This document shows positions 1 through 10,925 of a stretch of 64,000 nucleotides of DNA, piece after piece (within the stretch, counting starts at the first letter, position 1; each line of letters starts with the position of its first letter). Source of the DNA: Bedellia somnulentella. Its lineage: Eukaryota; Arthropoda; Insecta; Lepidoptera; Bedelliidae. The notes beneath the pieces are model-generated. The model worked only from the letters and a program-made list of their open reading frames with translations. It was not told the origin of the DNA and searched no databases. The stretch is from positions 3,422,501-3,486,500 of the forward strand of contig OY755197.1 of assembly GCA_963576735.1 (NCBI GenBank), written 5' to 3'. The position numbers and the translations under genes were made by a program.

Positions 1-57
1 CGTTTGTTTTTCATAGATGCTATTTTCATTTTTTTAATCACATTCTCTATTTGACAT

Positions 58-302
58 GTAGTGTCGGCTTAAAATAACACTACCCCATTTCCACCCGTGG
101 GTGATCGTAAGAGGGGACTAACGGAATTGGGGCTTTTAAGGGATTTTTGCGCGATGCGGTTGGAGACCCATCACCAAAAACCTTCATTTCACCATCTTTT
201 CCCCACGCAACTTCCAAAAGTGGCTAAGGAATTTATAATTCCTTGGCTCTGGCTACCCCTTCTAGGGAATTACAGCCGTGAGTATATGTATGTATGTATG
301 TA
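58..302 (+). mobile_element. SINE A copy
   Basis: Near full-length copy of the commonest repeat in the window. It starts gtagtgtcggctt, passes a ggttggagaccc block and ends gccgtgagtatatgtatg with TATG repeats. The middle carries the 'cttccaaaagtggctgagg' segment of the young subfamily. Confidence 0.85.
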
Positions 303-1049
303 TTCTCTATTTGCCTAAATGTATCCTCTGTGGTCGTCCTCTACTTACATTATCTTTCACATTGGCTCTATAATTCTCTTTCACTAATTTACAATCATGC
401 ATCTTCTCTATGTGCTCCTTTTTCTACCTTATTTTCAATATCACCCTTTACTCTACACTTTTCACATCACGTTATTCACTGCTGCAAAAGACTTAAGATC
501 TAGACATGACACCGAAAACCTAAAACGTTTAAGATTGTCAGTCAACAAAATGTTCAATCGTTGTACGATAAAGTTTCTTTTAAAAACTTATTTATTCGAC
601 AGCTCGTACAGTCGGCAACACAACGCACGCGCAAGATTAATGTGTTGTTTGGATGCTTTTAAAACGTCAGCAAACTGAGCGCAAACGTCATAGATTTTAG
701 AGTGAAGCGTGTTTTGACATTTCTCTTTGAATGTACCGATGCTGATGAAATGTTATTACATACCAAATGGGAGAATGTGTGGAGACATACTCATATTTGA
801 TTTTCTAGTCATCGGTTTAATGAACAGACTAATGAGCGATGAGACAGGTTATGTTTACTTGCACACTAGTAATTTAAGATAAAAATTAATAGTTTAGTTT
901 AATTTTTTTATAAATTATTTTGTAATTATTAACAGCACTTAATCTATTAACAATCATTTTTAAATATAACAATTTATCGTGCCAATTATATGTTTCACAT
1001 ATTTCATTTAATAAACTGAGCATAAATTTTATTTTTTTATTTTATCCGA
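303..1049. other. AT-rich stretch without recognised features
   Basis: Only short, overlapping frames with no recognisable protein similarity. No tRNA-like block or terminal repeat was seen. Confidence 0.5.
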
Positions 1050-1280
1050 GTAGTTCCGGCTTAGAATGTCACTACCCATTTCTACCTACGGGTGTCGTAA
1101 GAGGCGACTAATGGAATGGGGCATTTTTTGGGCGATACGGGTAAAGACCCATCACCAACAAAACTTTATTTCTACCATCTCGTCTACCCTATAAACTTCC
1201 AAATGTGGCTGAGGAGTTTCTAGCTCTAAAGCTTGGTTACCCCTTTTTGGGATTTATAGCCGTGAATGTATGTATGTATG
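1050..1280 (+). mobile_element. SINE A copy, older subfamily
   Basis: Same architecture as SINE A but with the diagnostic variants 'cttccaaatgtggctgagg' and 'agtttctagctc', shared with the copies near 14.7 kb and 24.3 kb. Ends in TATG repeats. Confidence 0.8.
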
Positions 1281-1362
1281 ACAACAATACGTTGCACTAT
1301 CGCATGGCCTGTATCGTAATGGGGCACATTGCCTATTCCCTGGTTTAAATAAAAATCAATTA

Positions 1363-1701
1363 GACGACGTGATAGCTCAATGGGTAGAACACCGCTTATC
1401 GTGCAGACGACTAGTGTTCTAATCCTAGGTCGGGCCTACACCAATTTGTCTTTTCTAAAGACATATATACGTGAGGGTAAACATCATGAGGACACCCACA
1501 TGACTGAGTTATAGTAATGTGATAGTGTATTCGTACAAAATGGCGGTAGGCCTGCCCCCTATCACATGAGTACACTGTCAAAGCAAAACGTAGGTAGCTA
1601 CGCTGGACACTAGGTGGCGACAATGTCACGTGATGTTCAGAAGTAGTACCTCTGCCATCTCCTTCGGGGATATTCGGCGTGAACGTTTGAGTCTTGAGTT
1701 T
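1363..1701 (+). mobile_element. SINE D copy, tRNA-headed
   Basis: The head gatagctcaatgggtagaac is an A-box-like tRNA sequence, followed by a decayed B box (tgttctaatcc). The body has the conserved block around 'cggtaggcctgccccctatcac' and the 3' end 'tccttcggggatattcgg', then a gagtc/gagtt tail. Confidence 0.85.
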
Positions 1702-1890
1702 AAAGTACTAGCGTACAAGTGAGTGACTAGTAAACTCTATTATCAAAAAATCATAGCATGGGGACCCAAATGCCCATCCTCCTTTACATTGGAAACAGTT
1801 GACGGCGGGTAAAGCTGCTATACACGACAAAGTGTATCGCAATTAAAAGTATAATTAAATTAGAATAGAAAAATGTCAACCAATCATATC

Positions 1891-1960
1891 GGTACCATGA
1901 CAGTTGAACCCAATACCTCCATTTTCCAAGCTAAGCGCTTTACCGCAAGATCATAGAGGC
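1891..1960 (-). repeat. tRNA-like sequence, possible SINE head
   Basis: On the minus strand this reads like a tRNA: a D-arm-like segment (cttgcggtaaagcgctt) and a B-box-like gggttcaactg about 45 bases later. No clean acceptor stem closes it, so a tRNA-derived repeat or tRNA pseudogene is likelier than a working tRNA gene. Confidence 0.35.
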
Positions 1961-3051
1961 AATTATAAAACAATGTAATTGTAAGTATACAGGCACAGCC
2001 TTTTGGTAGTCGTGTAAAAATATCAGTTTATCTCAATAATGCTAAGTTTGTTGAACGACTGAAAGCAATTTGTATCCAGACCTCGCTTCTTTGATCTATC
2101 ACCGGAAAAATAACATATCCTAGCCAAAAGTCGTTATCAAAAGAAACGTCTCTATTTCCAACACCATAAGATCCATTATTGATAAGTAAAGGGAAACATA
2201 TTTCATATATACGCCAGCATTTTCAAATGAAATTTGTTCTTATCCCAAATAAAATTAAGAACGTTTTTTCTTGAATTAATGAATAGACGTCTTTATGCTA
2301 TTGTGTTGTATAAACAAAATATTTTTCAGATTTATTGTGCTTTGTTTTTCAGTTTCTTTACTGGTATATTTTGGTTGTTAACATTGCGTAGTAAATTAAA
2401 GATATTTGAAAGATAATTTTAAATTTGAGCCAATATTTGAAAGATAATTTCATAAATAAAATAGTTGACCCGCGGAAACCGTCTGTGTGACATAAGACCT
2501 TGTGATTATAGATCGGGTGAGCTTGAGTACGGAACATCTAATCATCCAAATTTCGTCCTTTACACCAGCATAGCTTAATTTGAAAACGAAAATACCATTT
2601 TTTTTACTGTTAAGTCCAAAATTGAGGACAATAAATATACACCTGAAACCTCAATTAGGGTATGAATACCTAAAAATACCCCTATAACTATAACCCCCAT
2701 AACTATACTAAATTTCGATACAAAATGTTGTGGATATTTCCATGCAAACCTCATTCTCCGAGTAATCCCCTTAATGGAAGAAAATTTGTTTCTTTGACTT
2801 ATAAAATAAAATGTAATCAAAACCCTATATAACAATTTTGAAACTTCTAAGTTTCCAATTTAAAAAATTAACATATGAACTTCACACCCGTATTGCGTCC
2901 CCTTTGGGTTGAAAGTTCGGCAATTCTCTTCTTAGCGCCCTTTTACATACTAAAATACACCCCTGGACCGAATTAAAATTTTCAAGGTATAGTAGTTTCG
3001 GCTGTGCGTTGATTCTAAGTGAGTTAGTTAGTTTTGCATTTTATATATATG
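1961..3051. other. AT-rich stretch without recognised genes
   Basis: About 1.1 kb with short frames only. The part 2830-3000 (around 'cacccgtattgcgtcccctttgggtt') has the look of an old interspersed repeat, but no second copy occurs in this window. Confidence 0.4.
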
Positions 3052-3300
3052 TGCTGTGTAGTGTCGGCTTAGAATAGCACTACCCCAATTCTTTCGGCGG
3101 GTGTACGTAAGAGGCGACTAACGGTATTGGGGCTTTTAAAAGATTTTTGGGCGATGCGGTTGGAGACCCATCACCAACAACTTTTACTTTACCATCTTTT
3201 CCCCAATCAACTTCCAAAAGTGGCTGAGGAATTTCTTATTCCAAAGCTCTGGCTACCCCGCTAAGGGATTTATAGCCGTGAGTATATGTATGTATGTATG
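3052..3300 (+). mobile_element. SINE A copy
   Basis: Full-length copy beginning tgctgtgtagtgtcggc and ending gtatatgtatgtatgtatg. Confidence 0.88.
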
Positions 3301-3591
3301 ATTTATATATATAGATATTAGTTCTATTTTTATTTACATAACTGTATAACCAATATACATAGTCATGAAGTTCAGAAGCGAAGAAATGATTCGTACTTAT
3401 AAAGTGTGTTAGTAAGCTGTATATAAAATTCTTAAGAAACTTAATACATAAAACTTATCTCGGGCTTAATGCCACCAAGATTGTTATAACTCTTCCTGCC
3501 TTTCCGATTACACTATCACGAAAGATGTAGGTACTTTGAACCCGGAGAAAACATGACACATAATTTTCGCAATGTCTATCGTAACTTATAT

Positions 3592-3847
3592 AAATACATA
3601 CATTCATACATATACTCACGGCTATAAATCCCTTAACGGGGTAGCCAGAGCTTTGGAATGATAAATTCCTCAGCCACTTTTGGAAGTTGATTGGGGGAAG
3701 ATGATAATAATAAACGTTTTTGGTGACGGGTCACCAACCACATCACCCAAAAATCACTTAAAAAGCCCCTATACCCTTAGTCGCCTCTTACGATCACCCA
3801 CGGGTAGAAATGGGGTAGTGTTATTCTAAGCCGACACTACACGGCAA
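3592..3847 (-). mobile_element. SINE A copy with target-site duplication
   Basis: Full-length copy on the minus strand, with its TATG tail at the left end. It is flanked by a 12-bp direct repeat cgtaacttatat at 3580-3591 and 3848-3859, marking a target-primed insertion. Confidence 0.9.
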
Positions 3848-3859
3848 CGTAACTTATAT

Positions 3860-4239
3860 GACAATGTTATATAATGAAACCATGAATGTGCGACAATTAG
3901 GCAAGTCGTAAGAACTTTATATATTATCTTTTGTAAGCGTATTTTGAAAACTTTTGAATAGTAGAACATGAAAGGTTTCGTGTGTTTGTTATTCCATAGA
4001 GAACACATTTCAAGGGAACTTGAAACGTCTTTCAATATAAAAAATGTTTAAGGAAAACGCTGCCATGACGACTTTAATTTGGGACAAATCCGTAGCAGAC
4101 AGTTTTTTTTGATAAAAATAATAAATGTCTCGCTTAGAAAATATGTCTTTAGGGTCCCGTCGCAAAAAGGTAACAGGAAACTCTATTAAAACGATCTTAC
4201 TGTCTGTCAGTCTGCCCCCAGACTGTATTTATTGAACTA
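3860..4239. other. Gene-less stretch with a repeat J fragment
   Basis: Mostly unique AT-rich DNA. Around 4150-4215, 'agggtcccgtcgcaaaaagg' plus 'ctgtctgtcagtctgcc' matches the end of the larger repeat J at 54250-54912. Confidence 0.4.
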
Positions 4240-4495
4240 AAACTCAAACGTTTACACCCCGCATATTTTCGAATGGTTGGCAGAGGTACAAAAACTTCTG
4301 AACATCACGTGACATTGTCACCTGGTGTTCAGAGTACTCACGTATTGCTTAGACTGCGCGACACCTTTAACAAAAACATATAATTTACCAAACATATGCA
4401 TTTAGAATGACTCATTGGTGCAGGCCCGAATCGGAGTTTGAATCGACGAGATGCATGATGGGCGGTTATTTAGTCCACTGAGCTAACTCGGTCGT
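4240..4495 (-). mobile_element. SINE D copy, internally deleted
   Basis: The minus-strand 3' end (aactcaaacgtttacacc, ggttggcagagg) and the B-box region (gagtttgaatcgac) are present, but the middle of the body is missing. Confidence 0.7.
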
Positions 4496-4574
4496 TTTTC
4501 TTGAATAATATGATTATTTGACTGTTTTTTAGATATGATAAATATATTTCTTTTTTCTATATTTCACTTTTCAC

Positions 4575-4772
4575 CCCGTTAGGGCCAACGGTATGGTTAA
4601 ATAGAGAGTGTTCACAAAAAGGACGGCGTCCGTAGTATGAAGAATAAAAGAGCATGTATGAAAAGATTTTAGGATGTGAATGAAGCTAGAGATTTGGCCG
4701 GGATCGTACAAAGTGGCGGTCGATAATCTCTGCCTACCCGAATGGGTCGTGATTAAGATATGTATGTATGTA
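4575..4772 (+). mobile_element. LINE B 3' end, 5'-truncated
   Basis: 3' terminal fragment of a non-LTR retrotransposon. It holds decayed coding sequence equivalent to 'RSMKNKRACMKRLMDVNEAR', then the 3' UTR block 'gtggcggtcgataatctctg' and a TATG tail. The orientation is uninterrupted, unlike the copies at 15.8 kb and 55.0 kb. Confidence 0.75.
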
Positions 4773-5021
4773 TTTGGTAGACGTTTTTGCAATAAACAGT
4801 AAAAAAAAACTTAAGTTAGTTTGGAACAGGGGAACTGATTTAACAGTTTGGATGTGTTATGTTTTAGAGGGAAAGGTTTTACGAACCTCCATTATTTTTG
4901 CCTGAAAATATCTTCGATGGATATTATTTTTTACTTTCATTTATGGTGCATGGTGAGAAAGCCATTATTATTAACAATAGTGTTCTGTCTCGCGGTGCTT
5001 TTCTCTTTGAAAGAACTGTTG

Positions 5022-5273
5022 CTGTTTGCTGTGTAGCGCCGGCTTAGAATAGCGCTACCCCGTTTCTACCGGTGGGTATGCGTAAGAGGCGACTAACGGC
5101 ATTGGGGCTTTTAAGGGATTTTTGAGCGATGCGGTTGGAGACCCATCACCAACAACCTTTATTATACCATCTTTTCCTCACTCCACTTTCCAAAAGTGGC
5201 TGAGGGATTTCTAATTCCTTGGCTCTGGCTACCCCTTTTAGGGAATTATAGCCGTGAGTATATGTATGTATAT
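5022..5273 (+). mobile_element. SINE A copy with target-site duplication
   Basis: Full-length copy flanked by an 11-bp direct repeat aagaactgttg at 5011-5021 and 5274-5284. Confidence 0.9.
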
Positions 5274-5443
5274 AAGAACTGTTGATACCATTGTTACTCT
5301 CTTTAGAGAGTTGTAGGAGCTATTTATAATTTAAGGATCAAGATTATCCAAAGAAATAGAAATTCATTAAAATATACTACCATGATAATATATTTAAGAT
5401 GACGATACGACAAAATCGGCCCAAATAGTGAAATCAAACATAT

Positions 5444-5795
5444 TTTATGGTTAAAAGAACTTACCTAAGTGAATTTCTACCAAAATTATATGAAATGTTA
5501 CATCCGAAGAGATTTAGTAAACCATGTAGTCCGATTCAGGATACACTGCATGGTCACACCATTTCAGAGCGAAAAATATAACGATTTTTCAACTCATTCC
5601 GGTCATCAATCAGTCCCTCGTCCTCCAATCTCGTTCCTTCATTTATTTTAGAGGTATCTTAGCTGTGAATTTGCAACTGAAGGGTTAGATAGGTTCACCT
5701 TTCTCTGGGTTAGGGTGGGTACTAAATCTCTTCGGATGTAACATTTCATATAATTTTGGTAGAAATTCACTTAGGTAAGTTCTTTTAACCATAAA
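5444..5795. repeat. 76-bp inverted repeat around a 200-bp loop
   Basis: Arms 5444-5519 and 5720-5795 are reverse complements with no mismatch found by eye. The loop and part of the left arm carry repeat C, which also occurs in opposite orientation near 12.3 kb. Right after the right arm, 'agatttagtaaaccatgtag' repeats a segment of the left side in direct orientation. The arrangement fits a fold-back element or an inverted duplication. Confidence 0.8.
5500..5645 (+). repeat. Repeat C, copy 1
   Basis: Shares about 140 bp, including 'caggatacactgcatggtca' and 'tcaactcattccggtcatca', with the reverse complement of 12279-12434. The repeat class is unknown. Confidence 0.7.
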
Positions 5796-7061
5796 TTATA
5801 TTTCAATGGTACATCCTCAAGATTTAGTAAACCATGTAGATGTTTAGAGTTCTGGTTGCAAATGATAACATGTATTTGGTTAAATAAATTATTGCAAACA
5901 ATAAAATTATTACAATTAAAGGTATTGGTGAAAGTCCATTTCCCATTAAATTTCAAAGTATTTAAAAACTGCCATTTACTACTAAAACTAGTATAATACC
6001 AAAAGTCAAAATACATATTTTGTTTATCACATAAAGGATGATAAAAAATAAAGCTATACCAAAAAGGTCGACTAGCCAGTCTATCTACTTGCTTTCTTAA
6101 ACTACCAATGGGCATCCCTGATCAGTACGCAGCCAAAAAGTGTTTATGTCATTGTAAATGTAAAATGATTAACGAAAATTTCTTTCAAAATAGAAAGATG
6201 AATCTTTGTAGCCAAAGTATTTGAAAGAAGAATTAAATAAATGTAGCAACTATATCTTGAGATCTATACAAGAAGATAAGAATGCTTTTATTAATAAATT
6301 TATTTTTAAGAATATTATTTATAAATTACTTATACTCCCTAGATTAAAATACAATTATATTTATATGCTTAGGAATAAGTCCAAACCAAGAGGAAAGGTT
6401 TGATTTGAATTTGCGTTCCATGCATATAAATCAATATTCATAAGTTAGGTACAAAACTAACACCCATTTATATTTCACAAAAAATCGCCAAACTGTTGTT
6501 GGTTGATTAATTTAAGACATAAAACTTATTAATGAGTGCACTCTGTATTTGATACACCATACCTATAGAGGTATAATAGTACTTACTATTGCCAACCATA
6601 TATACATGTATATATATATATATGACCATACCATAGCTAACAATATTTTAGACGATTTCAGTAGAAACTGCTTAACTAATTCGACTGGAAAAATAATCAG
6701 AACAAGATAGAATTAACAATGCTTTCTTTTTGTTAAACTTTAGGTAATAGACATTATTATAATATCTTTAAAGTTTATAAGATTTTCTTAAAGATATTTT
6801 TTGACATAATAAATTAAAAAAAAGAGAGAGCCTTTGAATTTGTTAAGGCCAAAAAAAAAGTCTGTATTTCTACACCTTTATTTAATATATGTCGAATGTT
6901 CAAAAAAGAAAACATTGAGAATTGCAGTTTCAAGGTACAAATGGAATGAAAAAATATTATAAGCATGAAGATCATGTTGCAATCAAGAATATTTCTGTAA
7001 TAAAATTAAATATAACATATGTATGAATAGTATACAATATGTTTTGCTTGTGATGTAAATA
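5796..7061. other. AT-rich stretch without supported genes
   Basis: Contains a (TA)n tract near 6600-6626 and several short frames. A 114-codon frame on the minus strand overlaps the inverted-repeat arm and resembles no family I know. No terminal repeats were seen. Confidence 0.45.
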
Positions 7062-8352
7062 CGAGGGCTGCTATTTATGTATCCGGAATAAAAAAAAGAA
7101 ACAAACATATATCAATTAATATGGTTTTATTGCTTCTCAAAATATTCGCCGCTCAGATCTATACACTTTTGCATGCGTTGAAACCAATTTTCATAGCACT
7201 TTTTCCACTCAGACTGAGGTATCTCCAAAACGTGCATTTTGAACGCATCGACTGCCTCTTCGCGGCTCGAAAAACGTTGACCACGTAATTTTTTCTTCAC
7301 ATTTGGAAATAAATAAAAATCATTGGGTGCCAAATCAGGGCTGTACGGCGGATGACCTGTCAATTCGATCTTTTGAGCTTCTAAAAACTGAGTTGTGACG
7401 GCCGACCTGTGACAGCTAGCATTGTCGTGATGCAGAATGATTCTACGTTGTCGGTTAGTCTTTCTTATTTGTTCAAAGACTTCCGGCAAACAAATGGTCG
7501 TATACCACTCCGAATTAACAGTTTTACGATTCTCTAAAGGCACTGTAGCTACATGGCCATTTATACCAAAAAAACAAGCGACCATTTGCTTCAATGTGCT
7601 TTTTGCACGAATAACTTTTGTTGGGTTCGGCTCATCTTGGAACACCCACGCCGTGGACTGCTGCTTAGTTTCGGGGTCGTAAGCGTAGATCCAAGATTCG
7701 TCACCTGTGTAGATATTATAAACAGCTTTTGACGCACCACGGTTGTATTTTTTTAACATTTCTTTGCACCAATCGACACGAGCCTGTTTTTGATCAATAC
7801 TCAAGTTGTGCGGAATCCAACGGGAGCAAATTTTTTTTACAGCTAAATGTTCATGAAGTATCTTATGTATGCTCGTCATACTAATGCCCAGAGATGCCTC
7901 TATCTCACGATATGTAACATGACGATCTTGAGTTATTAGTTCCCGGACAGCATCGATGTTTTGAGGTACAACGACCGTTTTAGGGCGACCTTCTTTAATT
8001 TCATCAGTAAGCTTAGATCGTCCACGATTAAACTCGCTAAACCAGTGATACACAGTGGTCTTTGAGGGTGCTTCATCCCCAAAAGTTGAAGTAAGCTGAT
8101 CGATGCACTGTTTTTGAGTTAGACCACGCCGAAAATCGTAAAAAATCATGGCACGAAAATGTTCACGAGTTAAATCCATGGTGGTGAAGACACGCAATTT
8201 TCAAAATGACGCTACGATGTTAAAACAATTGACAGTCACATAAAAATAAATGTATTCTAAAGCTAAAGAGTTCTATTTTTAAATGATGTAATTACTTTTT
8301 AAATTATTGTTCTGTAAGTGGCCAGTTCCGGATACATAAATAGCAGCCCTGG
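7062..8352 (-). mobile_element. Complete mariner transposon
   Basis: A 1291-bp element flanked by the TA dinucleotide (7060-7061 and 8353-8354). The terminal inverted repeats are about 27 bp (cgagggctgctatttatgta... on the left, the same with one mismatch on the right). A single transposase frame fills the interior. A deletion derivative lies at 47883-47996. Confidence 0.93.
7127..8197 (-). CDS. mariner transposase, D34D type, intact
   Basis: DNA transposase of the Tc1/mariner superfamily, which binds the element's inverted repeats and moves it by cut and paste into TA sites in the nucleus. The 356-residue frame is uninterrupted. The N-terminal part (about residues 8-130) is the paired helix-turn-helix DNA-binding region, ending in WIPHNL (127-132), the counterpart of the mariner WVPHEL linker. 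The catalytic triad is D166 (TGDESW), D258 (HHDNASCH) and D293 (YSPDLAPND), with exactly 34 residues between the last two, the mariner spacing. Met7 (MDLTREHF) is a likely alternative start giving 350 residues, close to the usual family length. No stop, frameshift or missing catalytic residue is visible, so the copy may be recent. Whether it is active cannot be told from sequence. Confidence 0.95.
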   Translation of the reverse strand: MRVFTTMDLTREHFRAMIFYDFRRGLTQKQCIDQLTSTFGDEAPSKTTVYHWFSEFNRGRSKLTDEIKEGRPKTVVVPQNIDAVRELITQDRHVTYREIEASLGISMTSIHKILHEHLAVKKICSRWIPHNLSIDQKQARVDWCKEMLKKYNRGASKAVYNIYTGDESWIYAYDPETKQQSTAWVFQDEPNPTKVIRAKSTLKQMVACFFGINGHVATVPLENRKTVNSEWYTTICLPEVFEQIRKTNRQRRIILHHDNASCHRSAVTTQFLEAQKIELTGHPPYSPDLAPNDFYLFPNVKKKLRGQRFSSREEAVDAFKMHVLEIPQSEWKKCYENWFQRMQKCIDLSGEYFEKQ

Positions 8353-8443
8353 TAGGTATATTTATGACTCGCCTTGACAGAATATGTGTTTAAAAAGAAA
8401 ACCATATCTTGGCCTGTACTGTATCAGTATTTTCCTTTACATA

Positions 8444-8671
8444 ATAACATAAACATAACATAAACGTTCACGCCGTTTATCCCCGAAGGGGTTGGCAGAG
8501 GTACCAATACTCCTGAACTCACATGGCAAGCGCCATCTAGTTTCCAGAGAAGGTACCCACGTTTTGCTTAGACAGTGTACTCACGTGATAGGGGGCAGGC
8601 CTATCGCCGTTTTGTACGAATACACTGTCACATGACTAAGTACAACTCAGCCATGTGGGTTTCCTCACGAT
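8444..8671 (-). mobile_element. SINE D copy, head missing
   Basis: Minus-strand 3' part of SINE D, from the (ATGTT)-type tail to 'gtgggtttcctcacgat', where similarity stops. The tRNA-like head is absent. A LINE B tail follows about 20 bp later. Confidence 0.8.
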
Positions 8672-8692
8672 TCCTTTAATTATACGAAAATA

Positions 8693-8775
8693 TTGTTCGG
8701 TTCCACAAAGCGGCGATCGACAGTCACTGCACACCCAAACGAGAACCAATGGCGTGAGATATGATTGTATGTATA
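8693..8775 (+). mobile_element. LINE B 3' tail fragment
   Basis: Matches the LINE B 3' UTR ('aagcggcgatcgacagtcactgc', 'gaaccaatggcgtgag') with a decayed TATG tail. No coding part is left. Confidence 0.65.
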
Positions 8776-9076
8776 CATACAAAACAAAAAACGATAGCAT
8801 GCTCTTGATCGTAATATCCAATTAAATAAAAGTAAATTATTGACGTAAGAAATATAAGGGAATTTCATACCTACCCTGCTACATACCCGCGACATGCTTT
8901 TTTTTGTATAGTAATATTTCTAAAACCAACTAGATTCAAACCCAATAAAAGGGAACTATCTTCAGTTCGTTTTCCTCGTATGACCATGACAAGACCATAG
9001 GCATAAAAATAACCGCCCTTGCATGCGGATCCATAAGCAGTTATAAATACGTTCTGCAAAAGACGATTCAGATAAA
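8776..9076. other. Short gene-less stretch
   Basis: No repeat or gene recognised, only overlapping minus-strand frames without similarity. Confidence 0.4.
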
Positions 9077-9090
9077 ATGTAATGATATAA

Positions 9091-9561
9091 CTCATAAATA
9101 AAAGATGTTATTAAAGGAAAGAAAAATTTCGACACTGGCGGGGTTCGAACCCGCGACCTTCGGGTATACGCCCCCGTCGCTCTGCCAACTGAGCTACAGT
9201 GTCAGTTGGCATCCAGCGCGAAATTTCTCTATCCTTTGTTTCTTTTTTACACGTTCAAGTAGTGTTTGCGTTTCCTACCTCCGAATTTTAACTAATTCGG
9301 ACGGCCACTTGTCTACCTTTTCAGATAGAATGCAAATGTTGGAAACGCCTAACTATCACATAATTTAATGTTTTTTGACATGAATTCCTCATGTGGGGAT
9401 TATTACTCATAAATAAAAGATGTTATTAAAGGAAAGAAAAATTTCGACACTGGCGGGGTTCGAACCCCGCCAGTGTCGAAATTTTTCTTTCCTTTAATAA
9501 CATCTTTTATTTATGAGTAATAATCCTCACATGAGGAATTCATGTCAAAAAACATTAAATT
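9091..9561. mobile_element. SINE F compound insertion with inverted copies
   Basis: Flanked by a 14-bp direct repeat atgtaatgatataa (9077-9090 and 9562-9575), so the whole block arrived as one insertion. From the left it holds a minus-strand tRNA-like head (A box tagctcagttggcagagc, B box gggttcgaac when reverse-complemented), a linker, then a second minus copy of the tail fused head-to-head with a plus copy. The tRNA-like part lacks clear evidence of function and is best read as a SINE head. Confidence 0.8.
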
Positions 9562-9565
9562 ATGT
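9358..9565. repeat. 208-bp near-perfect palindrome
   Basis: Two 104-bp arms meet with no spacer at 9461/9462 in ggggttcgaacccc. The only mismatch found by eye is in the 'atcctcacatg' segment. It arises from head-to-head SINE F sequence and could extrude a long hairpin. Confidence 0.85.
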
Positions 9566-9840
9566 AATGATATAAGTTTAGTGTAAAAACTTCCAAAGAC
9601 CAACTGCTTTTTATATATATTTTTTATATTAGAAAATTCTTTATTTAAATATGTAAAAATATATGAACAAGTAACAAATTCAAATTTGTATGTTGGCAAA
9701 TGTATGTAACGTAAGTGGTTTTGCGATGGAGAGGTTTCAATTGTGTCAGTTATGCTATTGGAGCCCTGTATTTACTAAATACCAACAGAGACATTCGTAA
9801 AGATAAACGGTAAAGGTAATGGTCTAGAAGGAAAACGATA

Positions 9841-9926
9841 AAATTTGTCAAGTTTGTGAAAACTGAATTTTTTCGTGTTCTTTAAATTTGTCAAGTTTGT
9901 GAAAACTGAATTTTTTCGTGTTCTTT
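9841..9926. repeat. 43-bp tandem duplication
   Basis: The unit beginning aaatttgtcaagtttgtg occurs twice, without any difference, at 9841-9883 and 9884-9926. Confidence 0.95.
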
Positions 9927-10303
9927 ACCTTTGGTAAAGGCATACGTACAATTGCTAAAAGAAACAAAATGTAAGATTCCTTTGAATCTATTGTGTTATT
10001 CGAGATGATTCCCTTATGATCTCTGAATGAATTTCTCGGTTTAAGAACTAATCTACAATCTCAATCACACATATATGAATATTTGTATATAATACATATA
10101 TTTCATTTACAACACATGAATAAAACGTTTCTCGTACGTGGCCCTCAAAAATTTCAAAAATTAGTTGACATAATGAATTTTATGAAAAAAAATTCTTACA
10201 CCCTTCCACGACGTTATAATTTACAAAGATATGAATGGATCATCAGCATCATCAGCACCTATGTGCATTGTGACGACACTGAGTGTACCTGTGAGCGTCT
10301 AGC
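9927..10303. other. Gene-less stretch
   Basis: AT-rich, with short frames only and no repeat recognised. Confidence 0.4.
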
Positions 10304-10352
10304 AGGTGGCGGCCGGTGGCGGCCGGCGGCGGTGGCGGCGGTGGCGGCGGTA
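10304..10352. repeat. GGC/GGT-rich trinucleotide tract
   Basis: Irregular runs of ggtggc, ggcggc and ggccgg units in otherwise AT-rich DNA. It reads as polyalanine, polyproline or polyglycine in different frames but lies in no supported gene. Confidence 0.8.
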
Positions 10353-10925
10353 GCAGTGACGTGACATGTCCATCACGGTCTTCATCACGGCAGGTACAAG
10401 CACAACCGTAGCGAGCGGGGACAGTTGCGGCGGCGGTCTTGTAATGCCATGTGGGCATCATAATTAGACAGCAAGATAGTCCGTCGTTTTTCGTATGTGG
10501 GTAATAATGAAAACTATTTTAATTTTCATATGTGAGTAATAATGAAAAACATTATTACCATGTGATTATTCAAAATAATGATGTTGATTTATCCATAACA
10601 AGGTTATTGGATATGTAACTAAGAGCCAAAAGGCAATCAAAGCTGATATTGTGTTTGTGATTTTTCCAAACTATTATTACGGCAAAGTCAGCACCTCAAG
10701 TGAAATTCACTGAGTAGATTATCAGGTACCTGTCGATATACTTACCATCATACTGTTTCATGTTAATCCTGCTGGGATATATAACCCCAATGTTCAGAGA
10801 ACTCGTCAGTGATGGGAACTATGGTCGTCTCGACCTTTAGGTTGTTCATGCTTGGGTATGTCATTCGTACTGGTTCGTATGACACATTATTTTCCGACAA
10901 CTCAACGTTTTTATAGTAAAAACTT
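10353..10925. other. Gene-less stretch left of the tandem array
   Basis: No gene or interspersed repeat recognised. A short duplication of 'atatgtgagtaataatgaaaa' versus 'gtatgtgggtaataatgaaaa' lies near 10493-10546. Confidence 0.4.

Noticed and set aside
5444..5795. Long hairpin microRNA or siRNA precursor
   Set aside because: The structure could be transcribed, but nothing in the sequence supports expression. A fold-back repeat is the simpler reading.
5771..6115. 114-codon minus-strand frame
   Set aside because: It overlaps a perfect inverted-repeat arm, has low-complexity AT-driven composition and no recognisable motif.
9119..9205. Functional tRNA gene on the minus strand
   Set aside because: A and B boxes are good, but the same block recurs at 12.6 kb and 31.5 kb attached to the same tail and inside target duplications, so it is a SINE head.
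9105..9368. Plus-strand frame across the SINE F head
   Set aside because: It reads through the reverse complement of a tRNA-like SINE head. Such frames recur wherever the SINE occurs and are not genes.
10252..10461. Minus-strand frame with a polyproline run
   Set aside because: It is created by the GGC/GGT tract and has no conserved flanking sequence.
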